A stretch of DNA of 52,544 bases from positions 1 to 52,544 of IMG/VR virus record IMGVR_UViG_3300028394_000100, one strand, 5' to 3'. The DNA is from a virus. A program made the position numbers and the translations under genes. Positions 1-6,175 of the stretch are shown here, one piece after another. The notes beneath the pieces are model-generated. The model saw only the letters and a list, made by a program, of their open reading frames with translations, was not told the origin of the DNA and searched no databases. The number at the start of each line of letters is the position of its first letter. Positions within the stretch are counted from its first letter, which is position 1.

Positions 1-7
1 TCCACCA

Positions 8-67
8 ATTATCTATTTTTATCCTAAACGGATAATTATCTGGATTAAATAAAATTGGATAATTGAT
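8..67 (+). other. tmRNA intervening (removed) segment
   Basis: This is the spacer between the acceptor-half CCA end (1-7) and the 5' end of the coding half (68). Its borders are complementary (AATTATC at 7-13 with GATAATT at 58-64), which would extend the acceptor stem in the precursor. It also contains a perfect 6-bp hairpin (19-24 with 30-35, loop TAAAC). In known two-piece tmRNAs such a segment is cut out during maturation. Removal here is inferred. Confidence 0.6.
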
Positions 68-151
68 GGGCCTGCATAGTTTCGACAGGGCAAAGAGTAA
101 CAGAGTGGACAGCACGACAGCGATAGTCGTAAAAACTAAACAAAAGTAAAC

Positions 152-184
152 GCAAACGACTCACAGTTCGCATTAGCAGCCTAA
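152..184 (+). other. tmRNA tag reading frame ANDSQFALAA
   Basis: Codons GCA AAC GAC TCA CAG TTC GCA TTA GCA GCC and stop TAA give ANDSQFALAA. It begins with the usual alanine resume codon and the conserved AND. It ends in ALAA, the C-terminal signal read by ClpXP and ClpAP. The A-rich lead (AAAAGTAAAC) before the resume codon is also typical. The tag resembles beta/gammaproteobacterial tags more than alphaproteobacterial or cyanobacterial ones. Confidence 0.88.
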
Positions 185-244
185 ACGCCGCTTAGGGTTT
201 TTGGTAGTTTATCCTCGTAACAGAATTAAACTGCCTAAATAAAA

Positions 245-274
245 TTACTATCAACACACATAAGATGATAGTAA
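245..274 (+). other. Hairpin in leader of the first small gene
   Basis: A perfect 8-bp stem (TTACTATC 245-252 with GATAGTAA 267-274) has a 14-base loop. It lies between the tmRNA coding half and the ribosome site AAAGGAG at about 293. There is no U-tract, so it is not an intrinsic terminator. It could mark the processed 3' end of the tmRNA or the 5' leader of the next mRNA. Confidence 0.4.
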
Positions 275-304
275 AACACATAAACACACACAAAGGAGAT
301 TAAA

Positions 305-577
305 ATGAGTATGACACCCTATGAAATTCGCCTCGAACTTTTAAAAATGGCGAAAGAAATGCTGTCTGACGATTACTACGGTAAACGTGAAGTCATCAGC
401 AACGAATGGTCAACCAAGGTCGAAGAAGCCAAAATTAACGGCACACCTTCACCATCACATCCAGGTTTTCCATCATTCCCCTCAGAAGAAGAAATCATCA
501 GAAAAGCAGAAATGCTCAATGGTTTCGTTTCTCAACTCACCCAACCAGAAGTGAAAACGAAAAAATCTAGTTCATAA
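305..577 (+). CDS. Small conserved phage protein of unknown function
   Basis: A 90-residue soluble protein with AAAGGAG at good spacing before the ATG. The N-terminal half is helical and charged (PYEIRLELLKMAKEML, DDYYGKRE). The middle carries a proline/serine segment (SPSHPGFPSFPSEEE), and the tail is lysine/serine rich. From memory, the combination of a DDYY helix and the HPGFPSFPSEE motif recurs in small proteins of marine T4-like phages. No function is recognised. It sits directly downstream of the tmRNA and upstream of the lysis-type hydrolase. Confidence 0.75.
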   Translation: MSMTPYEIRLELLKMAKEMLSDDYYGKREVISNEWSTKVEEAKINGTPSPSHPGFPSFPSEEEIIRKAEMLNGFVSQLTQPEVKTKKSSS

Positions 578-587
578 TTGGGAAAAA

Positions 588-611
588 CCGGCTTCGCATA
601 TGCGGAGTCGG
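588..611. terminator. Strong intergenic hairpin, terminator-like only on the minus strand
   Basis: An 11-bp inverted repeat (588-598 with 601-611, two G-U pairs when read as plus-strand RNA) has only a TA between the arms. On the plus strand it is preceded by AAAAA and followed by CCATTTAC, so there is no U-tract after it. Read on the minus strand, the stem is followed by TTTTTCCC, the shape of an intrinsic terminator for leftward transcription. It lies just before the ribosome site of the cell-wall hydrolase. Confidence 0.5.
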
Positions 612-630
612 CCATTTACAAGGAGAAAAG

Positions 631-1152
631 ATGTCAAAAAAAAGAAACGGCCTATTAATGGCGTTCTTAACACTAACTTTAATTGGTGTTAATTTTATCA
701 ACCCAACTTCAATGAGTTTTGCACAAGAAATTATTCGCCAAGAAGTCGTTGAAAATTTCAGTAAAGAATCAAATTGCTTGGCAGAAAATATTTACTATGA
801 AGCTGCCAGCGAATCATTTGAAGGTAAATTAGCAGTAGCACAAGTAACAATCAATCGTGTTAAATCAGGTAAATTTGCAGATGATATATGTGGTGTGGTA
901 AAACAAAAAAGCAATATTAATGGTTCTATTGTCTGTCAGTTTTCTTGGGTATGTGATTCAGTTAAACACATTGTTAGAAACAAATACAAGTGGGAAGAAT
1001 CTTTAATCGTAGCTAAAAAGGCACTAACAGAAGCAGTTGTTCACGATTTAATTGCAGAACAAAATGCAATGTATTACCATGCAAATTATGTTAATCCTGG
1101 ATGGAAATTGAAAAGAGTTACTCAGATTGGTGCTCACATATTTTATAAGTAA
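631..1152 (+). CDS. Secreted cell-wall hydrolase, SleB/Hydrolase_2 family (probable endolysin)
   Basis: A 173-residue protein with AAGGAG before the ATG. Residues 1-31 form a classical signal peptide: basic MSKKR, a hydrophobic core, and a likely cut after SFA at about 31. The rest matches the SleB-type hydrolase domain: NCLAENIYYEAASES with the expected catalytic Glu57, then LAVAQVTINRV, CGVV, CQFSW and a C-terminal YYHANYVNPGW. Enzymes of this family cleave peptidoglycan glycan strands. Export through Sec would deliver it to the periplasm, so it may be a signal-arrest or secreted endolysin that needs no holin, or a spike-independent muralytic enzyme. No holin gene is recognised next to it. 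Confidence 0.85.
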   Translation: MSKKRNGLLMAFLTLTLIGVNFINPTSMSFAQEIIRQEVVENFSKESNCLAENIYYEAASESFEGKLAVAQVTINRVKSGKFADDICGVVKQKSNINGSIVCQFSWVCDSVKHIVRNKYKWEESLIVAKKALTEAVVHDLIAEQNAMYYHANYVNPGWKLKRVTQIGAHIFYK

Positions 1153-1155
1153 GAC

Positions 1156-1184
1156 TTGCTTTTGCAACTCACATGATGTATAAT
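1156..1184 (+). promoter_or_regulatory. Sigma70-type promoter before gp33-gp59 block
   Basis: TTGCTT (1156-1161), a 17-base spacer, then a perfect TATAAT (1179-1184). It lies 27 bases upstream of the gp33 start at 1212. It fits host sigma70 recognition, as expected for early or middle replication genes. Confidence 0.6.
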
Positions 1185-1211
1185 GATAATTTTGAATGAA
1201 ATGGAATTGTA

Positions 1212-1433
1212 ATGCCAACTAAAGATGAGATTAAAGAATTCAGTTCTATGATTGAAGAATTGGCGACCAAACTAAGATGTACACGTATGGACGCCATTCT
1301 ATACCATTGTAAAGATACTGAATTGGAAGTTGAAGTTGCTTCAACATTGATATCTTCCGCACTAAAGAGTGTTATTAAAGAGGAAGCTCAAGAAGCAAAT
1401 ATGCTGAGAAAGAGTTCACGTTTGCCTATATGA
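1212..1433 (+). CDS. 33: Late-promoter transcription accessory protein, gp33-like
   Basis: A 73-residue acidic/helical protein. In T4, gp33 bridges RNA polymerase and the gp45 sliding clamp to activate late transcription. The layout matches the short marine versions: helical MIEELATKL, then MDAILYHCKDTELEVEVASTLISSALKSVI, and a C-terminal hydrophobic tail (KSSRLPI) like the clamp- and polymerase-binding end. T4 gp33 is about 112 residues, so this is a compact form. Its stop overlaps the gp59 start by four bases (ATGA), indicating coupling. The neighbours gp59 and gp32 are also its neighbours in T4. No strong Shine-Dalgarno is seen. Confidence 0.7.
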   Translation: MPTKDEIKEFSSMIEELATKLRCTRMDAILYHCKDTELEVEVASTLISSALKSVIKEEAQEANMLRKSSRLPI

Positions 1434-2035
1434 CAGAAAACACAGGCTTCGCAGCCTATGCTTTGTGGAATGCATTGAAGCTGCACTTTACATCGGACTC
1501 ATACGACTATTTCAAATACAATGGAAAAACAAATGTTTCTAAGCAAACATTTTCCATAAGAAAAGATAAGTACCAGTTCTATAAACTTAGTCGTAAGTAT
1601 AGTCTAGAAGAATTGCGGAACTTTTATGTTGCCAATTTTGTATATGGTAAGTCTGATTGGGTCGGCGAACTTTTACAAGATGGTAACGAAAACTATTTAA
1701 AGTGGCAAAAGATCATCCAGAGCTTGACTTATACCTTTGAAAATGATATAGTACATCTGTTAGACGAAGTGGAAAAACCAAATGATTTACTTTTAGTGAA
1801 ATCGAATGAGTTTCCAAAATTGTTACAATCTGTGATGAACTACAGTATCTCAATCGAAACTGTTATAATTTTAAATGATATTATGAATTTTTTTCCTATG
1901 TGGAAAAAACAAATTGATGATGATATTGTTTGGCCTGATTGGCAAAGAAGAATCGAAAAATATTCACCGTTTATACACTACGATAAATTCAAGCTGAAAA
2001 ATATTTTGAAAGAAAAGATCAAAGAATATGCCTAG
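1430..2035 (+). CDS. 59: DNA helicase loader, gp59-like
   Basis: A 201-residue protein (T4 gp59 is 217). gp59 loads the gp41 replicative helicase onto gp32-coated forked DNA. The N-terminus ALWNALKLHFTSDSYDYFKY is the family signature, followed by GKTNVSKQTFSIRKDKYQFYKLSRKY and VANFVYGKSDWVGEL. The rest is mainly helical, as in the two-domain all-alpha loader. It is coupled to gp33 by a four-base overlap and overlaps the next gene by eight bases. Confidence 0.9.
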   Translation: MTENTGFAAYALWNALKLHFTSDSYDYFKYNGKTNVSKQTFSIRKDKYQFYKLSRKYSLEELRNFYVANFVYGKSDWVGELLQDGNENYLKWQKIIQSLTYTFENDIVHLLDEVEKPNDLLLVKSNEFPKLLQSVMNYSISIETVIILNDIMNFFPMWKKQIDDDIVWPDWQRRIEKYSPFIHYDKFKLKNILKEKIKEYA

Positions 2036-2519
2036 ATGTAAAATTTTTAACATTTATTTGGACATGGATGGCGTCATTGCTGACTTCAATAAAAGATATA
2101 AAGAATTGTATGGACTTTATCCACATGAAGCAGATACATACAAAATTTTTGATGGATTCTTTTTAAAACTAATTGCTGAAGGACATTTTGCAACACTTGA
2201 TTTGATGCCTGATGCAATGTTGTTGATTGATTATTTGAAATCTTTACCAGTAAAAACAAAGATTTTATCATCAACATCTTCTGAATCCAAACACGAAGCC
2301 ATTCAGGCACAAAAGTTGATTTGGTTACAAAAACATAATATTGATTTTGAACCAATCTTAGTGCCAGGAAAAAGACTAAAATGTAAATACGCTGATCCAA
2401 ATTGCATACTGATTGATGATACCAAATCAAATATTGATCAATGGCAAGCTTATGGTGGAATTGCGATACACCATAGTGATATACATACTACACTAGATAT
2501 GTTGAAAAGGTATGTTTGA
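2028..2519 (+). CDS. HAD-family phosphatase, probable 5'(3')-deoxyribonucleotidase
   Basis: A 163-residue protein with intact HAD motifs: motif I LDMDGVIADF (nucleophile Asp12, acid/base Asp14), a motif II-like ILSSTSS, a lysine near KRLKCKYAD, and motif III LIDDTKSN. The size and the DMDGVxADF form fit the small 5'(3')-deoxyribonucleotidases that remove phosphate from dNMPs. This makes a role in nucleotide pool control beside gp59 and gp32 plausible. It is cotranscribed with gp33 and gp59. The substrate cannot be read from sequence. Confidence 0.75.
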   Translation: MPRCKIFNIYLDMDGVIADFNKRYKELYGLYPHEADTYKIFDGFFLKLIAEGHFATLDLMPDAMLLIDYLKSLPVKTKILSSTSSESKHEAIQAQKLIWLQKHNIDFEPILVPGKRLKCKYADPNCILIDDTKSNIDQWQAYGGIAIHHSDIHTTLDMLKRYV

Positions 2520-2528
2520 AAAAGTCTC

Positions 2529-2558
2529 TTGACAATCGCCTAAATAATATTATATAAT
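2529..2558 (+). promoter_or_regulatory. Consensus sigma70 promoter for gp32
   Basis: Perfect TTGACA (2529-2534), an 18-base spacer, then perfect TATAAT (2553-2558), 60 bases before the gp32 ATG. The spacer also contains CCTAAATAA (2539-2547), close to the T4 late element, so the gene may be transcribed in more than one phase. The strength fits the high gp32 demand during replication. Confidence 0.85.
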
Positions 2559-2618
2559 GTACAAAGTGAAAACAATCCGTTCACACACCGTTAATACTCC
2601 GTTTATAAAGGAAATACT

Positions 2619-3506
2619 ATGAGTTCATTTGCAAACCTCAAACGCCAATCTGGCAATCTCGACAAACTCTCCAAAGCAATCGAAGCACTTAACACCTCTG
2701 ATGGTGGTGCAGAAAAGCAGGATAATTTCTGGCGACCAGAAGTAGACAAAGCTGGCAACGGCATGGCTACTATCCGTTTTCTTCCCGCACCAGCAGTTGA
2801 TGGTGATGATGCATTGCCTTGGGTTAAAGTCTTTTCTCACGGGTTCCAAGGTCCTGGTGGTTGGTTAATCGATAACTGTTTGACCACTAAGAATCAACAA
2901 TGTCCCGTATGCGAACACAACACTTCCTTGTGGAATTCCGGCATCGAAGCTAACAAAGATGTTGTTCGTAAACAAAAACGCAAACTTAATTATATTGCAA
3001 ACGTTTATATCGTTTCTGATCCTAAGCATCCAGAAAACGAAGGTAAAGTTAAATTGTTCAAGTTCGGTAAAAAAATCTTTGATAAGATTACTGAAGCTAT
3101 GAACCCACAATTTGAAGATGAAACCGCAATCAATCCATTTGATTTGTGGAAAGGTGCTAACTTCAAATTGAAGATTCGTAAAGTTGAAGGCTATCAAAAC
3201 TATGATAAGTCCGAATTCGAATCTCCTTCCGTTCTATTGGGTGATGATGATGAGATGGAAAAAATCTGGAAATCAGAATTCTCTTTATCAGAGATGGTTT
3301 CAGAGAAAGAATTCAAAGCTTATGATGTACTCAAACAACGCCTAGACAAAGTTCTTGGTCTAAACGGTGAAGCACCTAAAACAACAGTCGAACAAGTAAA
3401 AGCTAAAAGCTTTGATGCACCAAAGAAAGCGGTTCAAGAACCGGCATTTACTGAAGGTGACGATGATGACTTGTCGTACTTCTCAAAACTTGCTGAAGAA
3501 GAATAA
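2619..3506 (+). CDS. 32: Single-stranded DNA-binding protein, gp32
   Basis: A 295-residue protein (T4 gp32 is 301). It coats ssDNA in replication, recombination and repair. The basic N-terminal cooperativity segment has FANLKRQSGNL. The core shows the zinc ligands His74, Cys87, Cys95 and Cys98 (H-x12-C-x7-C-x2-C), comparable to T4 His64/Cys77/Cys87/Cys90. The acidic C-terminal tail (EGDDDDLSYFSKLAEEE) is the part that recruits partners such as gp59. It has its own promoter and a terminator downstream. AAAGGA precedes the ATG. Confidence 0.95.
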   Translation: MSSFANLKRQSGNLDKLSKAIEALNTSDGGAEKQDNFWRPEVDKAGNGMATIRFLPAPAVDGDDALPWVKVFSHGFQGPGGWLIDNCLTTKNQQCPVCEHNTSLWNSGIEANKDVVRKQKRKLNYIANVYIVSDPKHPENEGKVKLFKFGKKIFDKITEAMNPQFEDETAINPFDLWKGANFKLKIRKVEGYQNYDKSEFESPSVLLGDDDEMEKIWKSEFSLSEMVSEKEFKAYDVLKQRLDKVLGLNGEAPKTTVEQVKAKSFDAPKKAVQEPAFTEGDDDDLSYFSKLAEEE

Positions 3507-3542
3507 ATCGAATTGCGATAGGGTTCTCTGAATCCTATGGTC

Positions 3543-3571
3543 ACCACTCCAGTAAAATGGAGTGGTTTTTT
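3543..3571 (+). terminator. Intrinsic terminator after gp32
   Basis: An 8-bp stem CCACTCCA (3544-3551) with TGGAGTGG (3558-3565), loop GTAAAA, extended by A-T, then six T residues (3566-3571). A second, weaker hairpin (about 3518-3539, ATAGGGTT with AATCCTAT) lies just upstream. Confidence 0.9.
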
Positions 3572-3594
3572 ATGTTTGAAAATGGAGTTAAAAT

Positions 3595-4635
3595 ATGGAA
3601 ATATTGAAACTTGCAGATGGCCTTGGCTATCTATGGATGGTTTTCTTCATAATGATTTCTGCTGGACTAGCAAAAGAATATAACCTTTTCGCCCCAGCGT
3701 ACTCTTATGTTAAGAATACTTTTCGTTCAAACAAATTTGTTGTAGTTCTTTTATCTGCTATTGGTGGTGTACTGCCAATTGAAGGTAGAGTAACAGTATC
3801 GGCTGGTTTGTTAGACACCGTTGCACCTAAGTCTGGTCACGGCCGTGAAAAGATGGGTATTGTTGATTATCTTTCAACGCACCACTATTATATGTGGTCG
3901 CCGTTAGAAAAGACAGTAGTTATTCCTATTGCCGCCTTTGGTCTAACCTATGCAACTTTTATGGGCATGATTGCACCATTATTGTTAGTTAGTTTTATTT
4001 TTATTTCGTGGTACATTTGGCACGAAGTTAAAGATGAAGATATCGTTATCACACCAGATAACTTCAAACTAAGTACAGTAATTCGTAATTTGTTTCCAAT
4101 GTTTATTGCAATTGGTGCTTATATTTACGGTGGTGGAAAAGACAATGTTTTTGTAATCTTTGGGTTGTTGGCATTTTACTATGTCTTTATTACTCAACAA
4201 TGGGGTTACAAGAAATTAATGTCTTATGTGAATTGGGAAGTCTTAGTTACTGTTGGTGTAGTTATTATACTAGGTAACTTGGCTAAATCATACAATAACG
4301 AATACATAGCATACATCAAAGGTGCAGGTTTCGACCCGCACACATTTGTTGGCATGTTGTTGATTAGTATTGTGGGTTTTGTGGTTAGTTTCTTGATGGG
4401 TAGTAGTGGTAAGTTTATTGCATTTGCTGTTTTGATGGCTCAAATTTTTGGCCAAGAATATTTTATGTGGTTCTTTGCAGTAGATTACGCTGGTTACTTG
4501 TTAAGTCCTACCCACAAATGTGTTATGGTTGGTAATCGATATTTTGGTACACCGCTCGTAACGTATTATAAAGCGCTTGGTGGTTGGTCAGCATTATTGA
4601 TTTTGACTGCTGGTGTGTTTACTTTTTTAATTTAA
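3595..4635 (+). CDS. Polytopic inner-membrane protein, DUF401-like
   Basis: A 346-residue protein with about eight to ten hydrophobic segments, for example near residues 12-28, 48-62, 100-135, 165-205, 215-230, 250-285 and 325-345. The segment GGVLPIEGRVTVSAGLLDTVAP resembles the conserved core of the DUF401 family of uncharacterised integral membrane proteins. These look like members of the ion-transporter-type fold. GGAG precedes the ATG at 3595. It has terminators on both sides and no obvious promoter of its own, so it may depend on readthrough from gp32. A transport role during infection is possible, but the substrate is unknown. Confidence 0.65.
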   Translation: MEILKLADGLGYLWMVFFIMISAGLAKEYNLFAPAYSYVKNTFRSNKFVVVLLSAIGGVLPIEGRVTVSAGLLDTVAPKSGHGREKMGIVDYLSTHHYYMWSPLEKTVVIPIAAFGLTYATFMGMIAPLLLVSFIFISWYIWHEVKDEDIVITPDNFKLSTVIRNLFPMFIAIGAYIYGGGKDNVFVIFGLLAFYYVFITQQWGYKKLMSYVNWEVLVTVGVVIILGNLAKSYNNEYIAYIKGAGFDPHTFVGMLLISIVGFVVSFLMGSSGKFIAFAVLMAQIFGQEYFMWFFAVDYAGYLLSPTHKCVMVGNRYFGTPLVTYYKALGGWSALLILTAGVFTFLI

Positions 4636-4646
4636 GGAAAAAAATA

Positions 4647-4688
4647 ATGAAAAAAACTATTGCACTTAGTTACACACGTTCTTTCTAA
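4647..4688 (+). CDS. Possible 13-residue leader-like peptide
   Basis: AAGGA then ATG opens a very short frame, MKKTIALSYTRSF, between the membrane protein and the terminator. It may be a remnant of a deleted gene or a chance frame. MKKTIAL looks like the start of a signal peptide cut short. Nothing else supports expression. Confidence 0.2.
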   Translation: MKKTIALSYTRSF

Positions 4689-4711
4689 TATAAATTGAAA
4701 GATAAAAAGAA

Positions 4712-4735
4712 CCCCGCTTCGGCGGGGTTTTTTAT
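4712..4735. terminator. Bidirectional intrinsic terminator between convergent units
   Basis: Stem AACCCCGC with GCGGGGTT around a TTCG tetraloop (4712-4719, 4724-4731), followed by TTTTTT on the plus strand and TTCTTTTTATC on the minus strand. It ends the plus-strand membrane gene and the leftward baseplate operon, whose last stop is at 4739. Confidence 0.92.
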
Positions 4736-4738
4736 TGG

Positions 4739-6175
4739 TTAAACGATTCTTGTACTTCCAAGTAACATCTTTTGAAAAGATGGTTCCATATTTCTTACAG
4801 CAGGTAAATATTTTTTCGGTGGTACTGGACCACCATCACTATTGACTGTTGTATTTTTAACACTAGTAACGGGATCGGATGTAGATTGGGGTAAATTCAA
4901 ATCTACATTCTGTGCATTGACCGCATTTAGTTTTGATCCTGCGTTAGGAGTTTCCATTGGTTCTGCTTTTGCCGCAGGACTGCCATTCAGTTGATTTGAA
5001 GATTCTGTGCCACCTGAAGCCATCGGTGCAGCAGCTGCTGGTGCAGGTGTTGTTGGTGATTCGGTCGTTCCTTGTGGCATAGGTGTAGCTGTCTTTTTGG
5101 TACCATCATCATTGTAGTATGGCGCAAAATCTTTGTTCCATTTTTCTTCTTTTGATTTTGCAGCTGAACCTGTTCCAATAAATTGTTGTTTCGTGAAAGG
5201 CAGTTTGTCTGCCATGCCTTCACCGGCCGGTCTTGGTGGTGGAATTTCATATACTTTTTCATCAGCAGCAATCTTTTGAACCTTTTCTCTACCACCCATG
5301 TCCAATAAAAGTTTTTCCTTGGCATCACCTTCTTCCATTTCTAAAGCTTCTTTAGCTCGTTGACGACCATTCTTAATAATATCTTCTAATTTTTCACGGC
5401 CGCCCAATTTTTCAATATCTCCGGCACTTCCATTTTGTAAAATTGCCTGTGCTTCATCAGGACTTAAAGCTTTCATATTAGCCGTGTTTTCAGCTAACTT
5501 TTTTAGTCCAAAAGATATCAAAGCAATAAGAGCAAGCATAGAAGTTGCACCTAATAACGCAAGACCTACGGGACTTGCAAACCAACGTAACACACTCAAC
5601 AAAGTTTTTGCTACATTAACACCACCAAGTAAATCCGCCAAAGAAAAACCATCTTCACTTTTTAATTTTACTGCTGTTGCTTTACCTGAATATGGTTTAC
5701 CCGTAATCGCTTCAATTAATTCTTTGTGTCTTTTTAATTTCTCAATATCATTTTCTTCTTTATAATTATTTTGTTTTTCTCTACGCTTCCTTTCATCATC
5801 AAGTGATTTTTTCATTAACACATAGATTTTTTCTAGTGTCTTAGAGAAACCGCCAGTTGATTGTAATTGAGGAATTCTAGTTGATCTTTCTCCCATTGCC
5901 GAAGCTCGACCACCTCTTTTAACACCTGAAAAGAAATCAATTGATTCACGGCTTCTTCCTGTAGCTTTACCCAGCATAGCAGGAGCCCAATTACTACCAA
6001 ATGTAAGAAACTTGGCAATATTCATTGGATCAAATGTTTGCTTGATGCGTGTTGCTCTGGCTTTTGATTTTAAAGAAATAGTCTTTCTAAGTGACGAAAA
6101 GGCACCACCCTCTTGTTCAGCAAGAAGTGTGCCAAAAGATTTGTTTCTTATGTTTTGTGCTTGTCTGTAGTCCAT
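4739..6175 (-). CDS. Baseplate/hub-associated structural protein, paralogue of the GH73 hub protein
   Basis: A 478-residue protein. Residues 1-74 align with the upstream neighbour without gaps: KSFG, LLAEQEGG, FDPMNIAK, TFGSNWAPAM and GKxTGR fall at the same positions. This suggests a shared docking domain. A charged coiled-coil stretch (about 110-150) follows, then a hydrophobic segment (about 200-224) that could be a transmembrane or tape-like helix. The C-terminal half is proline/alanine-rich and disordered. It lacks the lysin domain of its paralogue. Its ATG overlaps the upstream stop by one base (TAATG), so the two are coupled. Position at the end of the gp26-gp51 operon suggests a hub or tape-measure-type role, which is inference. 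Confidence 0.7.
   Translation of the reverse strand: MDYRQAQNIRNKSFGTLLAEQEGGAFSSLRKTISLKSKARATRIKQTFDPMNIAKFLTFGSNWAPAMLGKATGRSRESIDFFSGVKRGGRASAMGERSTRIPQLQSTGGFSKTLEKIYVLMKKSLDDERKRREKQNNYKEENDIEKLKRHKELIEAITGKPYSGKATAVKLKSEDGFSLADLLGGVNVAKTLLSVLRWFASPVGLALLGATSMLALIALISFGLKKLAENTANMKALSPDEAQAILQNGSAGDIEKLGGREKLEDIIKNGRQRAKEALEMEEGDAKEKLLLDMGGREKVQKIAADEKVYEIPPPRPAGEGMADKLPFTKQQFIGTGSAAKSKEEKWNKDFAPYYNDDGTKKTATPMPQGTTESPTTPAPAAAAPMASGGTESSNQLNGSPAAKAEPMETPNAGSKLNAVNAQNVDLNLPQSTSDPVTSVKNTTVNSDGGPVPPKKYLPAVRNMEPSFQKMLLGSTRIV

Larger units (their letters stand above)
1..236 (+). ncRNA. ssrA: Two-piece (circularly permuted) tmRNA, left part truncated by window edge
   Basis: Transfer-messenger RNA rescues stalled ribosomes and adds a degradation tag. 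The 5' tRNA-like strand starts at 68 (GGGCCUGCAUAGUUUCGACA), with the conserved UUCGACAGGG D-region. The tag frame lies at 152-184, and a 9-bp stem follows (203-211 with 227-235). No T-arm or CCA end is found downstream. Instead, the first bases of the window are UCC-A-CCA (1-7). They can close the acceptor stem with G68 G69 G70, giving G1-C72, G2-C71 and G3-U70, the alanine identity wobble, followed by discriminator A and CCA. That order (acceptor half, intervening segment, tag half) is the permuted two-piece gene layout. The T-arm half lies outside the window, so permutation is inferred from seven bases plus the missing downstream 3' end. The mature 3' end of the coding piece is approximate. 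Confidence 0.85.

Noticed and set aside
1-304. Ordinary one-piece tmRNA
   Set aside because: No T-loop, 3' acceptor strand or CCA end occurs between the tag stop and the next gene. The matching acceptor end is at positions 1-7 instead.
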